From Hanstruepera ponticola (GTDB taxonomy: Bacteria > Bacteroidota > Bacteroidia > Flavobacteriales > Flavobacteriaceae), in assembly GCF_012931685.1 (NCBI RefSeq), contig NZ_JABANC010000001.1, positions 682,001-746,000 on the forward strand: a stretch of DNA of 64,000 nt. Direction: 5' to 3'. A program made the translations under genes and the position numbers. The notes under the pieces were generated by a model. The model ran no database searches. It saw nothing but the letters and a program-made list of their open reading frames with translations, and was not told where the DNA came from. Shown here one piece after another: positions 34,671-45,302 of the stretch; the first letter of the stretch is position 1, and every line of letters begins with the position of its first letter.

Positions 34671-35531
34671 TTAGTTAAATATATCATTACAGCTAAAAAC
34701 TTCGTTTAAACGCACGCCTTTTTCAGTGTTTTTTACTGTAATTATTTCATTATGTGCATCGTGTTCCAAAAATAAGTAATAATTATTATCTGCCGCCATT
34801 TTAAGAAACTTTTCTTTCTCGTCCAATGTCAACAACGGTCTTGTGTCATAACCCATTACAAATGGTATTGGTAAATGTCCAGCAGTTGGTAATAAATCGG
34901 CCATAAAACATATGATTTTCCCATGGTATTTAATCATAGGAATCATTTGTTTGTCGGTATGTCCATTTGCAAAGAAAATATCAAAACCCAATTTTGAGTT
35001 TTGTAATAAATCTAATTCTGGAAGTGATGTGAATTTTAACTGACCACTTTCTTCCATGGGTAAAATATTTTCTTTTAAAAAGGAAGCTTTCTCTCGCTTA
35101 TTGGGTTTTGTTGCCCATTGCCAATGATCTTGATTACTCCAAAAATGGGCATTTTTGAAAGCAGGCTCATATCCTGTTCGGTCTTTATTCCATTGAATGC
35201 TACCACCACAATGATCAAAATGTAAATGAGTCATAAAAACATCAGTAATATCATCTCGATGAAAACCGTATTTCTTAAGCGATTTATCAATAGAATCATC
35301 TCCCCAGAGAAAATAATAACCAAAGAACTTTTCACTTTGTTTGTCTCCCATTCCAGTATCAATTAATGTTAATCGATTACCATCTTCAATTAATAAGCAG
35401 CGCGCTGCAATATCAATCATATTGTTATTGTCTGCTGGGTTGGTTCTTGTCCAGAGTGATTTTGGTACCACACCAAACATGGCACCACCATCTAGTTTAA
35501 AATTACCAGCATTTATAGGGTATAGGTTCAT
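34671..35531 (-). CDS. MBL-fold metallo-hydrolase
   Basis: A 286-residue protein from the ATG at 35531 (MNLYPINAGNFKLDGG). The metallo-beta-lactamase motif is THLHFDHCGG, followed by the later histidine in FFANGHTDKQMIP and an aspartate in FMADLLP. This combination is like the lactonase/quorum-quenching type or glyoxalase-like MBL proteins. The substrate is not predictable. It heads an operon with the S8 peptidase gene. Confidence 0.88.
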   Translation of the reverse strand: MNLYPINAGNFKLDGGAMFGVVPKSLWTRTNPADNNNMIDIAARCLLIEDGNRLTLIDTGMGDKQSEKFFGYYFLWGDDSIDKSLKKYGFHRDDITDVFMTHLHFDHCGGSIQWNKDRTGYEPAFKNAHFWSNQDHWQWATKPNKREKASFLKENILPMEESGQLKFTSLPELDLLQNSKLGFDIFFANGHTDKQMIPMIKYHGKIICFMADLLPTAGHLPIPFVMGYDTRPLLTLDEKEKFLKMAADNNYYLFLEHDAHNEIITVKNTEKGVRLNEVFSCNDIFN

Positions 35532-35672
35532 ATTTGAATGAAATATTGCTTTGCAAATTACTAAAAGCAACAAACATTATCTGGTGTAAACACCATTAAT
35601 TAGAGCTTTTTTAACATTTTTAATAAATTTTGTATCTTAATGATATACTTTTATAATAGAAATTTTTGCCAA

Positions 35673-36017
35673 ATGAAATCTACTCCCAAAATAAAAAAAA
35701 TGAAGTTATTGAGGTTTGGTCGAGACTTCAATCCAGACGAACAGGTTATATTGAGAGATTATTTAGCAATTGAGCGAACCCGTTTAGCTAATGAGCGAAC
35801 GCTATTGTCTTATATACGATCATCACTGTATTTGCTTTTGGGTGGCATTGCGTTTTTTCAGCTAAAAGAATTTACAAATTTTAAATATTTGGCCATTTTA
35901 TCATTGATTTTTAGTGGTATTTTTTTTGTAATAGGAATATACCGATTTACCTTACTTAAGAAGAGTCTGAAAAGAGTATACTATAAATCTGAAGAAAAAG
36001 CTAAAGAGGTAGATTAA
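35673..36017 (+). CDS. DUF202 family membrane protein
   Basis: About 114 residues from the ATG at 35673; another ATG at 35700 and an upstream one at 35640 are possible. The YLAIERTRLANERTLLSYIRSSLYLLLGG block is the DUF202 signature and two to three hydrophobic segments follow. Function of the family is not established. It is 21 bp upstream of the SLC13 gene and probably in the same transcript. Confidence 0.85.
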   Translation: MKSTPKIKKMKLLRFGRDFNPDEQVILRDYLAIERTRLANERTLLSYIRSSLYLLLGGIAFFQLKEFTNFKYLAILSLIFSGIFFVIGIYRFTLLKKSLKRVYYKSEEKAKEVD

Positions 36018-36038
36018 TACTACTAATTACGGTCAACA

Positions 36039-37808
36039 ATGGATTTATTTATAACATTTGCTATAATTCTAGTTGGTGTTTTTCTGTTTGTGAAAGACTA
36101 CTTTTCAATTGATACAACTTCTATACTAATTATGGCAATGTTTATTGTCGCTGGTGTTTTAAGTCCAGAAGAAGGCTTTTCAGGATTTAATCACCCAGCA
36201 ACCATTACGCTAGGCTGTATTTTTGTAGTTAGTGCAGGCGTTTTTAATTCAGGAATATTAGATGGATTAAGTTATAAAATTATTAAAGTAGCAAAAACAC
36301 ATTACAGTGTTGCGCTCATGGTGTTTTGTTGTATTTCAGGTTTATTTTCAGCGTTTATTAATGATACAGCTGTTGTTGCGTTGTTACTTCCTATTGCTTT
36401 AACTGTTTGTAGAGAAACAAATATCAGACCCAGCAGGCTTTTAATACCTATTTCTTTTGCAGCGTTATTTGGTGGCACATGTACCTTAATAGGCACATCT
36501 ACAAATATTTTAGTAAGTAGTTATGCAAAGAAGCATGGCGTTGAAGAGTTTGGAATGTTTGAATTTAGCGGAGCGGCTTTATGTCTTTTAGCTATTGGAT
36601 TTACTTATATTTTTATCATTGGTCCTCTGTTATTGCCTAAAAACAGAGGCGAAAACAATGAGCTTACAAAACGAGCAGAGTCATATATAACTGAACTTTT
36701 TGTTGAGGAAAACTGTGTTGATATTAATACACTACTAGGAAAATCACAACTTGTAAGTGATTATCATGTTAATGTACTTTCAATTCTTAGAAATGAAGTT
36801 TTAAAACACAATTTTAGTTTAGACACAAGAATATTAAAAGGAGATATCTTAAAAATAATTGTCCCTCCCGAAACACTGTCTAGACTTTTAGATTTAGATG
36901 GTTATAGCATTAAAGGCTCAAATCGCATGAAGCTTGCTGAAGAAAAATTTAAATCTTTCAATCTTTATGAGGTTATTATTCCTTTTGGATCCAGCTTATC
37001 TGGTATGTCTCTAAAAGGAATCAATTTTAGGAATCAATACAATTCTTCAGTGATTGCAATACGTCATAGAGGGCAAAATAAGTATGATAAATTGAGCCAT
37101 ATTTTATTAAAAGAAGGAGACATGCTTCTTATTTTGGGACAAGAAGAGGAAATAAATAATTTAGAATCCAATAAAATCATTGTAAGACTTTCAGAGTATA
37201 AGAAGAAAAAAACAAACTATACAAAAGCTATTCCAGCTGTCTTGATAGGTATTGGCGTAGTTTTGGCAGCATCATTAAATATAACATCTATATTGATTAG
37301 CGCTATGGTTGGAGCTTTGTTAATGATTATAACTGGAATTTTAAAACCAGTTGAAGCCTATAAAGCTGTTGAATGGAAAGTTATTTTTATGATGGCTGGT
37401 GTTTTATCTATGGGAACAGCTCTTGAAAAAGTAGGAGGCGCCACATTAATAGCAAACAACATAAAAGAAACCTTGGGACAATATGATGCTCAAATTACAT
37501 TGAGCTTAATTTATTTAGTTACTTTTATTTGTACTAATTTAATTTCTAGCAAGGCAACAGCAGCTTTGATGACTCCAATAGTAATTAGTTTATCTGAAGC
37601 TATGCAAATTAGTAATCGTCCTTTTTTAGTTGCAGTAATGTTTGCTTGTTCTTTAACATTTATGACACCTATGAGCTATCCTACTAATACAATGGTCTAT
37701 GCTCCTGGGAATTATAAATTTACTGACTTTCTTAAATTTGGAACTCCGTTAAACATTCTTATTTGGATTGCTGCTACATTTATAATTCCACAATTTTTTC
37801 CGTTTTAA
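36039..37808 (+). CDS. SLC13/DASS-family permease with two TrkA-C domains
   Basis: 589 residues. About 12 hydrophobic segments form the DASS (divalent anion:sodium symporter) fold, with the two halves containing SNI-like signatures (FGGTCTLIGTSTNIL and, in the second half, the LISSKATAALMTP stretch). Between the halves, about residues 205-385, are two TrkA-C/RCK-C domains (KGDILKIIVPPE and KEGDMLLILGQEEE). These often bind nucleotides or ligands and may regulate uptake of sulfate or dicarboxylates. The substrate cannot be fixed. It follows the DUF202 gene closely. Confidence 0.88.
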   Translation: MDLFITFAIILVGVFLFVKDYFSIDTTSILIMAMFIVAGVLSPEEGFSGFNHPATITLGCIFVVSAGVFNSGILDGLSYKIIKVAKTHYSVALMVFCCISGLFSAFINDTAVVALLLPIALTVCRETNIRPSRLLIPISFAALFGGTCTLIGTSTNILVSSYAKKHGVEEFGMFEFSGAALCLLAIGFTYIFIIGPLLLPKNRGENNELTKRAESYITELFVEENCVDINTLLGKSQLVSDYHVNVLSILRNEVLKHNFSLDTRILKGDILKIIVPPETLSRLLDLDGYSIKGSNRMKLAEEKFKSFNLYEVIIPFGSSLSGMSLKGINFRNQYNSSVIAIRHRGQNKYDKLSHILLKEGDMLLILGQEEEINNLESNKIIVRLSEYKKKKTNYTKAIPAVLIGIGVVLAASLNITSILISAMVGALLMIITGILKPVEAYKAVEWKVIFMMAGVLSMGTALEKVGGATLIANNIKETLGQYDAQITLSLIYLVTFICTNLISSKATAALMTPIVISLSEAMQISNRPFLVAVMFACSLTFMTPMSYPTNTMVYAPGNYKFTDFLKFGTPLNILIWIAATFIIPQFFPF

Positions 37809-37909
37809 CAGGAATACTTTGTTATAAGATATGGTTTGTTATTATAAATCATTTTTAAAAAAGTGTCATTTTAAATTTTTATTCCTATTTTTCCCTAAAA
37901 CTTAATAGC

Positions 37910-39766
37910 ATGATAGAATTAGCAGGTATAATCATTTTAGGAATTTTAGCGCAATGGTTTGCATGGCGATTAAAAATCCCTGCAATTTTACCTCTAATCC
38001 TTATTGGACTTTTGGTTGGTCCAATAGCTGCTGAATTTTTAAGTGAAGACGGGACGAAATGGATTGAACCTATTTGGAACGGTAAAAAAGGTCTTTTTCC
38101 AGGTGATGGTTTATACTATTTTGTGTCATTAGCCATTAGTGTGATTTTATTTGAAGGAGGATTAACACTCAAGAGAGATGAAATCAGGAATGTCGCTCCA
38201 TCTATTACAAAGCTTATAACACTTGGATCTATTATTACGTTTTTTGGAGGAGCAATTGCCGCGCATTACATATTTTATCTAAGCTGGGAAGTTTGTTTTT
38301 TATTTTCAGCATTGATTATAGTTACAGGACCAACAGTTATAACACCTATTTTAAGGAATATTCCTTTAAAAAAAGATGTTTCAGCAGTTTTAAAATGGGA
38401 AGGAATCTTAATAGATCCTATTGGTGCTTTAGTAGCAGTATTGGTATTTGAATTTATAAGTGTAGGAGGTGATAGCGGTTTTACTAAAACGGCTTTTATT
38501 GAGTTTGGTAAGATTATATTATTCGGTACAACGTTTGGCTTCACATTTGCTCACGCCTTAAAATTTGTGATTAATAAAAATTTGATTCCTCATTATTTAT
38601 TAAATGTTGTATCGCTTTCAACAGTTTTATTGGTGTTTGTAGAGTCGGATATATTTGCTCATGAGTCAGGCCTGTTGGCTGTTGTTGTTATGGGAATGGT
38701 TTTAGGTAACAGTAATCTTCAAAACCGAAAAGAACTTCTTTACTTTAAAGAATCTTTAAGTGTACTTCTCATATCTATTTTGTTTATTTTACTAGCTGCA
38801 AATATTAGCGTTGAAGATTTATTGCTATTATATAATTGGAATACTGCTGTATTGTTTGCCATTGTTGTTTTTGTAATAAGACCACTTGCGGTTTTTTTGA
38901 GTACTGCAGGTTCTAAACTTAAATCAAATGAAAAGGTATTTATTAGTTGGGTTGGTCCAAGAGGTATTGTAGCAGCGGGTATTGCTTCATTATTTGGAAC
39001 AAAGCTTATTAAACAAGGTGTGGAAGGCGCTGAATATATTACGCCTTTGGTGTTTATGATTGTTTTAGGAACAGTTCTTTTAAATGCAACGACGGCTAGA
39101 ATGGTAGCGCGAGCTTTAGGTGTTTTCTTAACAAAAAGCGAAGGTATTTTAATTGTTGGGGCTTCAAAATTTGCTCGGATAATTGGCAATTATTTAGAGT
39201 CTAATCAAAGACACGTTGTATTAATTGATAACAATCAATCAAATATTGATGCAGCTCATGAACTAGGGCTTGAAGCTTTAAATGTTAATATATATTCAGA
39301 AACTTTAACAGATAACATTGAGTTGAATGATGTTGGATATCTTATGGCAATGACTGCCAATGCTGATATTAACAAATACACTATAAATAAATTTAGTAAA
39401 CAGTTTGGTGAAAATGGTAGTTTTAGATTGGTAACACGTGAGGAAATGCAGAATAACGAAAACAGTCCTAAAGAGGGCTTATTTTCACATACAGACGATT
39501 ATGTAAGAATAACGGAAGTCACTAGAAAATATCCTTTAATTCATGAAATACCAGTCAAGGATAAAGCGCATTATGACGAACTTATAGAAATCACGAATAA
39601 AAATAACGATATGATTCCTCTTTTTGTAAAAGATGAAGAGGGTGAGCTGCATATCATTTCTTCATACAGTAAAGAAACCGATAAAATAAATAATAAATGT
39701 CAGTTGGTTTATTTAGGCAAAGCATTAGATATCAAAACAGAATCTAAAGCTCAAGAAGAAACTTAA
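37910..39766 (+). CDS. CPA-type cation:proton antiporter with TrkA-N domain
   Basis: 618 residues. The N-terminal about 400 residues contain 10-12 hydrophobic segments typical of the CPA1/NhaP antiporter family, with [10 protein letters not shown] and [11 protein letters not shown] near the start. From about residue 410 there is a Rossmann-like TrkA-N domain ([21 protein letters not shown], then [12 protein letters not shown]), which in KefC-type and related antiporters binds NAD(H). It should exchange Na+ or K+ for H+. It overlaps the end of lepA by four bases (tail-to-tail) and follows the SLC13 gene after 101 bp. Confidence 0.9.
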   Translation: MIELAGIIILGILAQWFAWRLKIPAILPLILIGLLVGPIAAEFLSEDGTKWIEPIWNGKKGLFPGDGLYYFVSLAISVILFEGGLTLKRDEIRNVAPSITKLITLGSIITFFGGAIAAHYIFYLSWEVCFLFSALIIVTGPTVITPILRNIPLKKDVSAVLKWEGILIDPIGALVAVLVFEFISVGGDSGFTKTAFIEFGKIILFGTTFGFTFAHALKFVINKNLIPHYLLNVVSLSTVLLVFVESDIFAHESGLLAVVVMGMVLGNSNLQNRKELLYFKESLSVLLISILFILLAANISVEDLLLLYNWNTAVLFAIVVFVIRPLAVFLSTAGSKLKSNEKVFISWVGPRGIVAAGIASLFGTKLIKQGVEGAEYITPLVFMIVLGTVLLNATTARMVARALGVFLTKSEGILIVGASKFARIIGNYLESNQRHVVLIDNNQSNIDAAHELGLEALNVNIYSETLTDNIELNDVGYLMAMTANADINKYTINKFSKQFGENGSFRLVTREEMQNNENSPKEGLFSHTDDYVRITEVTRKYPLIHEIPVKDKAHYDELIEITNKNNDMIPLFVKDEEGELHIISSYSKETDKINNKCQLVYLGKALDIKTESKAQEET

Positions 39767-41559
39767 TCATTAAGCTTCAGTACAGCCATAAATGCTTGTT
39801 GCGGAATTTCCACATTTCCTACTTGACGCATTTTCTTTTTACCTTTTTTCTGTTTTTCAAGAAGTTTACGCTTTCTAGAAATATCTCCACCGTAACATTT
39901 TGCAGTAACATCTTTACGTAAAGCCTTTATGGTTTCACGAGCAATAATTTTAGCGCCAATGGCAGCTTGGATTGGGATATCAAATTGCTGTCTAGGTATT
40001 AACTCTCGAAGTTTTTCTGTTATCTTTTTACCAATATTATATGCATTATCAGCATGAATTAGAGCTGACAAAGCATCAACAGGTTGAGAATTTAAAAGAA
40101 TATCCACACGAACTAATTTTGAAGATCGCATTCCAATAGGTGAATAATCAAAAGAGGCATAGCCTTTAGAAACCGTTTTCAGTCTATCATAAAAGTCGAA
40201 TACAATTTCAGCTAGAGGCATATCAAAGGATAGTTCAACACGTTCCGTTGTTAAATACGTTTGATTAGTAATTACACCGCGCTTATCAATACAAAGCGAC
40301 ATGACATTACCAACAAAATCAGATTTTGTGATAATAGTAGCTTTTATGTATGGTTCTTCAACACGATTTAATGTTGAAGGCTCTGGTAAATCACTAGGGT
40401 TATTAACTATAATAATTTCATCTGGATTTTTATTTGTAAAGGCGTGATATGACACGTTAGGAACTGTTGTAATAACAGTCATATCAAACTCACGTTCCAA
40501 TCGTTCTTGAATAATTTCCAAGTGCAACATCCCTAAAAATCCACAACGAAATCCAAATCCTAAAGCTGCAGAACTTTCTGGTTGAAATACTAAAGACGCG
40601 TCATTTAATTGCAATTTTTCCATTGAAGCACGCAAGTCTTCATAATCTTCGGTATCAACAGGATATATTCCAGCGAAAACCATTGGTTTTACATCTTCAA
40701 ATCCGCTAATTGCATTTTTAGTTGGGTCTTTAGCATCAGTAATGGTATCACCAACTTTCACTTCTTTTGCTTCTTTTATACCAGTAATTAAATAACCTAC
40801 ATCACCAGCTTTTATTTCTTGTTTTGGAAGTTGTTTTAGTTTGAGTGTCCCAACTTCATCAGCAAAATAATTTTTATTGGTCGCAATAAATTTAATTTGC
40901 TGTCCTTTTTTAATAGAGCCGTTAATGACTCTAAAATATGTCTCTACACCACGAAATGGATTATAAACAGAATCAAATATCAGTGCTTGAAGCGGCTCAT
41001 CAACATTACCTTTTGGGGCAGGAATACGCTCTATGATTGCAGAAAGAATTTCTTCTATACCAACACCAGTTTTAGCACTTGCAGGAATAATTTCATCACG
41101 ATGACAACCTAATAAATCAACAATATCGTCTTTAACCTCTTCAGGGTTAGCACTTGGTAAATCGATTTTATTGAGAACAGGGATAATTTCTAAATCGTTT
41201 TCTAAAGCTAAATATAAATTTGAAATAGTTTGCGCCTGAATACTTTGAGCAGCATCTACAATAAGTAAAGCACCTTCACAAGCCGCTATAGATCGAGACA
41301 CTTCATAAGAAAAATCCACATGACCTGGCGTATCAATTAAGTTTAAAACAAACTGTTCTCCTTTATAAACATAATCCATTTGGATGGCGTGAGATTTTAT
41401 GGTAATACCACGTTCACGTTCCAAATCCATATTATCTAATAACTGATTTTGTTTCTCACGCTCGGTTACTGAACCTGTAAAATCCAATAAGCGATCAGCA
41501 AGAGTACTTTTTCCATGATCAATATGCGCAATAATGCAAAAATTTCTAATGTGCTTCAT
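39763..41559 (-). CDS. lepA: elongation factor 4 (LepA)
   Basis: 598 residues, the normal LepA length. The GTPase motifs are [15 protein letters not shown] (G1), [12 protein letters not shown] (G3) and [10 protein letters not shown] (G4). The C-terminal domain carries RAMPT-like [16 protein letters not shown]. It is a ribosome-associated GTPase involved in ribosome assembly/translation fidelity. It has its own promoter box (TATATTTG at 41592-41599). Confidence 0.97.
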   Translation of the reverse strand: MKHIRNFCIIAHIDHGKSTLADRLLDFTGSVTEREKQNQLLDNMDLERERGITIKSHAIQMDYVYKGEQFVLNLIDTPGHVDFSYEVSRSIAACEGALLIVDAAQSIQAQTISNLYLALENDLEIIPVLNKIDLPSANPEEVKDDIVDLLGCHRDEIIPASAKTGVGIEEILSAIIERIPAPKGNVDEPLQALIFDSVYNPFRGVETYFRVINGSIKKGQQIKFIATNKNYFADEVGTLKLKQLPKQEIKAGDVGYLITGIKEAKEVKVGDTITDAKDPTKNAISGFEDVKPMVFAGIYPVDTEDYEDLRASMEKLQLNDASLVFQPESSAALGFGFRCGFLGMLHLEIIQERLEREFDMTVITTVPNVSYHAFTNKNPDEIIIVNNPSDLPEPSTLNRVEEPYIKATIITKSDFVGNVMSLCIDKRGVITNQTYLTTERVELSFDMPLAEIVFDFYDRLKTVSKGYASFDYSPIGMRSSKLVRVDILLNSQPVDALSALIHADNAYNIGKKITEKLRELIPRQQFDIPIQAAIGAKIIARETIKALRKDVTAKCYGGDISRKRKLLEKQKKGKKKMRQVGNVEIPQQAFMAVLKLND

Positions 41560-41591
41560 AACCTCTAATCTAGCATAACAAAACTAGTTTG

Positions 41592-41599
41592 CAAATATA
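41592..41599 (-). promoter_or_regulatory. -7 promoter box (TATATTTG) for lepA
   Basis: Exact TAnnTTTG match on the minus strand, 32 bp upstream of the lepA ATG. Confidence 0.5.
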
Positions 41600-41718
41600 A
41601 TTGTTTTATTATGCTTTAAATATTTATACTAACAATATTGCAACACAAATTTCATTTACTGTAAAACCGTAAACAAAAGTTTAAAACAATTTTTATATTG
41701 CAATTCCAAAAGAACTCA

Positions 41719-44145
41719 ATGAATCTTAAAATAAAACGTGTAGTACTGTTATTAAGTATTTTAACCTCTGGGTTTATATTCGGGCAAGATTTATCCGTTT
41801 CAGGTTTTATTAGTGATGTAGATGACAACCCTATTTCTTTTGCAAATATTGTGCTACTTTCAACCGCAGATTCTACTGCAATAAAAGGAACCACATCAAA
41901 TGATAAGGGTTTTTTTCTAATCGAGAACGTTACGCCAAACAACTATCTTTTACAAACAAGTTTTATAGGATTCAAGCCAAATTACCAACTTATCAGTGTT
42001 GATGATTTAAGTGTAGAAGTAGGTAATGTAATACTGGAAGAATCAGCCGAAGCACTTGATGAAATATCTATAATTGCCAAAAAACCAACGGTAAAAAAAG
42101 ATGCGGATAGATTGGTTTTTAATGTCGAAAATACAGCATTAAGCGAGGGCAATGTTATGGAAGTAGTAAGAAATACACCAGGCGTTTTGGTTTTAGATGG
42201 TTCCATTTCGGTAAAAAATACCAAACCTACAGTATATATTAACGACAGAAAGGTACAGCTCTCTAATGCTGAACTGATGAATTTATTGGAAGGATCGCCT
42301 GCGAGCAGTATAAAATCTGTTGAAGTTATAACAAACCCTGGAGCAAAATACGATGCTTCTGATGGTATTGTAATCAACATCGTGATGGGAAAAAACCTTG
42401 TAACAGGTTATCGAGGAACTGTTTTTGCAAATTACACCCAAGGGTTTTACCCTAGATACAATGCAGGTATTACTAATTATTACAAAAACAATAAAATAAA
42501 TGTTTTTGCCAGTTATAGTTATAATAATGAAAAAATAGGACGCCTAAATGATGAGCAAGTAAATTTTATAAATGATAGTGATGCTATTTATGAACGTTGG
42601 GATTCAGATTTTGATAGAACTACCAAATCACAAACGCATACTATAAACACTAATTTTGACTATTTTATTAATGACAATAATACCTTAAGTTTCTCTTCTA
42701 ACTTACTATTTCTACCAAAGTTTGATTATGTTACAAACGGTCAAACCAATGTTTTTGACCAGAATTACAGTGGGCTTTATAATTTTGATAATGTAAATAA
42801 CACCAATGACAATAAATATAATTTGGGTTTTGATCTAGATTATGTTAGTAATTTTGATAGTGGAAGCAGTTTATCACTAAACATACACCTAACGACCTAT
42901 GATTACAATAGAGATCAAAAGGTTAACAGTAATTATTATTTTTCAGATAACAGTTTGAATTTTTCTAATGCTTTTGAAACGGTTTCTAAACAAAACACTC
43001 TAATTAACACAGCTCAAGTTGATTACAGCTTGCCTCTTTCAGAAAGCAATAGCTCCTTTTCTTTTGGTGCCAAAAGTTCTTTTGTGAATACAGATAGTGA
43101 AATTAATCAGTTTGATATTGAAAACGGAAATCTAGTTTTTGATTCTAATAATTCTAATGCGTTTGATTATAAAGAAAGTGTATTTGCTGCCTATAGCTCA
43201 TTTGAAAAGAGTTGGGAAAAGTTTGATTTAAGTATAGGTCTTCGCGTTGAGCAATCAAATATTGAAGGAAAGTCCTTAATTACAAATAATACTCTTACAC
43301 AAGATTACTTTAATTGGTTCCCAATTGCCAGTTTAAGTTATCAAGCCTCTGAAAAAGTAAGTTTATATACTAACTATAAGCGCAGTATTCAAAGACCAGA
43401 CTATCAATCTTTAAATCCCTTTAAATTCTTTTTGAACGACAATACTATTGTGACGGGAAACCCTAACTTACAACCAGCGTTAACGGATTTTGTTGAAATA
43501 GGCACTTCATTAAATGGTAATATTTATGTCCAAGCTTATTTTAAAGACACCGAATCAAACTTTATGGAATTGCCATTACAGGATAACGATAATAATTTAT
43601 TGATTTATACACCAACAAATCTAGAAAACACTACAGAGTATGGGTTTGATTTTATAACATTTTTTGATTTAACCTCAAGGTGGAATGTTTATTTTGTAAC
43701 GTCTGTTTACAATTTGAAGGAACAAGCCATTCTTAATGAAAGTCTTTTAAATAGGAATATGTGGTCAAATTATTCAGAATTGAGTAATTCCCTTTCCTTA
43801 TTGAAAGACAACAGTTTATCTGTTACCCTTTCCCTTGTGTACATAAGTAAAAATCAACAAGGCTTTCAAACTGTTGACGCACAACTTTACAGTGATTTAG
43901 CTTTAAAAAAGACTATTTTTAACAAACACGGTGTGCTAACTTTATCTGCGGGTGATTTGTTTAACCAACAAGACTATAGTGTTAGAACAAAATATTTAAG
44001 ACAAGATAACTATCGATTCATGAATATTGATAACCGATTTGTAAAACTAGGCTTTAGCTACAAATTTGGTAATACGGGTCTTGAAACGAACCAAAGAACC
44101 AAAGAGAAAAACGAGCGTGACCGTTTAGAAAAATCTGGAAACTAA
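41719..44145 (+). CDS. TonB-dependent outer-membrane receptor-type protein
   Basis: About 808 residues from the ATG at 41719 (the longer reading starts with TTG). It has a signal peptide, then a carboxypeptidase-like regulatory domain (DLSVSGFISDVDDNPISFANIVLLSTADSTAI). A plug-like segment follows (VVRNTPGVLVLDGSISVKN and VEVITNPGAKYDASDGIVIN), then a long beta-barrel part with many N/F/Y-rich strands, ending SYKFGNTG. This is the outer-membrane beta-barrel family of Bacteroidota with a CarboxypepD_reg-like domain. Substrate unknown. It is isolated from any SusD gene, so it is not a typical polysaccharide locus. Confidence 0.9.
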   Translation: MNLKIKRVVLLLSILTSGFIFGQDLSVSGFISDVDDNPISFANIVLLSTADSTAIKGTTSNDKGFFLIENVTPNNYLLQTSFIGFKPNYQLISVDDLSVEVGNVILEESAEALDEISIIAKKPTVKKDADRLVFNVENTALSEGNVMEVVRNTPGVLVLDGSISVKNTKPTVYINDRKVQLSNAELMNLLEGSPASSIKSVEVITNPGAKYDASDGIVINIVMGKNLVTGYRGTVFANYTQGFYPRYNAGITNYYKNNKINVFASYSYNNEKIGRLNDEQVNFINDSDAIYERWDSDFDRTTKSQTHTINTNFDYFINDNNTLSFSSNLLFLPKFDYVTNGQTNVFDQNYSGLYNFDNVNNTNDNKYNLGFDLDYVSNFDSGSSLSLNIHLTTYDYNRDQKVNSNYYFSDNSLNFSNAFETVSKQNTLINTAQVDYSLPLSESNSSFSFGAKSSFVNTDSEINQFDIENGNLVFDSNNSNAFDYKESVFAAYSSFEKSWEKFDLSIGLRVEQSNIEGKSLITNNTLTQDYFNWFPIASLSYQASEKVSLYTNYKRSIQRPDYQSLNPFKFFLNDNTIVTGNPNLQPALTDFVEIGTSLNGNIYVQAYFKDTESNFMELPLQDNDNNLLIYTPTNLENTTEYGFDFITFFDLTSRWNVYFVTSVYNLKEQAILNESLLNRNMWSNYSELSNSLSLLKDNSLSVTLSLVYISKNQQGFQTVDAQLYSDLALKKTIFNKHGVLTLSAGDLFNQQDYSVRTKYLRQDNYRFMNIDNRFVKLGFSYKFGNTGLETNQRTKEKNERDRLEKSGN

Positions 44146-45239
44146 TCTTGCCATTCAGCAATAAATAAATTAGTGTCGCGTCCACCTCCATTATTTCTAT
44201 TTGATGAAAAGATTAATTTCTTTCCATCGTTTGAAAAAACAGGAAACGCATCAAACGTATCGCTATGTGTAACACGTTCTAAATTTTTTCCATCAATATC
44301 AATCAGGTATAAATTAAATGGGAATCCGCGTTCAGATTCAAAATTTGAAGAGAATAAAATCTTTTCACCACTAGGGTGAAAAAACGGACTCCAATTGGCA
44401 TTTCCTAAATCGGTAAGTTGGCGCAAATCACTACCATCTGCATTACAAATATAAAGCTCCATTTGTGTTGGCTGTACAAGACCTTCCGACAAAAGATCTT
44501 GATATTCTTTTATAGCTTCTTTAGTTTTTGGACGTGATGAACGGAAGATAATTTTGGTTCCGTCAGGCGAAAAGAAAGCTCCGCCATCATAACCTAATTC
44601 AAAAGTAATTTGCTTAACATCACTGCCATCAAGATTCATAGTGTATAATTCTAAATCACCACTTCTATCTGAAGTAAAAACTATTTTATCGCCTTTAGGA
44701 GAAACAGTTGGCTCAGCATCATAGCCCTTTTCGTTGGTTAATTGAGCTGTAATGTTGCCTTCCAAATCAGCTACAAAAATATCATAGGTGTCATAAATTG
44801 GCCAGATATATTTACCGTTTTTACGTAATGGTGTCTCTGGACATTCTTCTCCACCCAAGTGTGTTGAAGCATAAATAATATGTTCATTGTCAGGTAAAAA
44901 ATAAGCACAAGTTGTACGGCCTTTACCCGTGCTTATCATTGGTGGTATGTTGTCTTTAAACGTTTCATCAACATTCATTAAAAACATTTGATCGCAATTT
45001 ACATTCCAAGCTTTGTTATTTGATTGAAAAACCAGTTGCTTATCATCAAAACTCCAATAAGCTTCAGCATTATCACCACCAAAAGTAATTTGTTTAATGG
45101 ACTTAAAATTTGTCTCTTCAGGATATATTAAAGAGTCAACCCATTTTGTAGCACCAGAATCAGCATCAGTAGCTTGGTTTTTATCCGTTTTACATGAAAT
45201 GGTTATGAGTAAGATGAAGATGTAAATATAACTTTTCAT
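44142..45239 (-). CDS. TolB/PD40 beta-propeller lipoprotein
   Basis: 365 residues from the ATG at 45239 (longer reading starts with TTG), with a lipoprotein signal (MKSYIYIFILLITISC). PD40/TolB-like repeats are spread through the protein, such as SPKGDKIVFTSDRSGDLELYTMNLDGSD, and SPDGTKIIFRSSRP and SNDGKKLIFSSNRNNGGG. A six-bladed propeller is expected. It is divergent from the M28 peptidase gene, sharing a 63-bp promoter region. It is tail-to-tail with the TonB-dependent receptor gene. Confidence 0.88.
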   Translation of the reverse strand: MKSYIYIFILLITISCKTDKNQATDADSGATKWVDSLIYPEETNFKSIKQITFGGDNAEAYWSFDDKQLVFQSNNKAWNVNCDQMFLMNVDETFKDNIPPMISTGKGRTTCAYFLPDNEHIIYASTHLGGEECPETPLRKNGKYIWPIYDTYDIFVADLEGNITAQLTNEKGYDAEPTVSPKGDKIVFTSDRSGDLELYTMNLDGSDVKQITFELGYDGGAFFSPDGTKIIFRSSRPKTKEAIKEYQDLLSEGLVQPTQMELYICNADGSDLRQLTDLGNANWSPFFHPSGEKILFSSNFESERGFPFNLYLIDIDGKNLERVTHSDTFDAFPVFSNDGKKLIFSSNRNNGGGRDTNLFIAEWQD

Positions 45240-45302
45240 TGTGTTGACAATATATAAATGTGGCAATTATTGCTTAATTTCGCCAAAAATAAGATTATTA
45301 AA

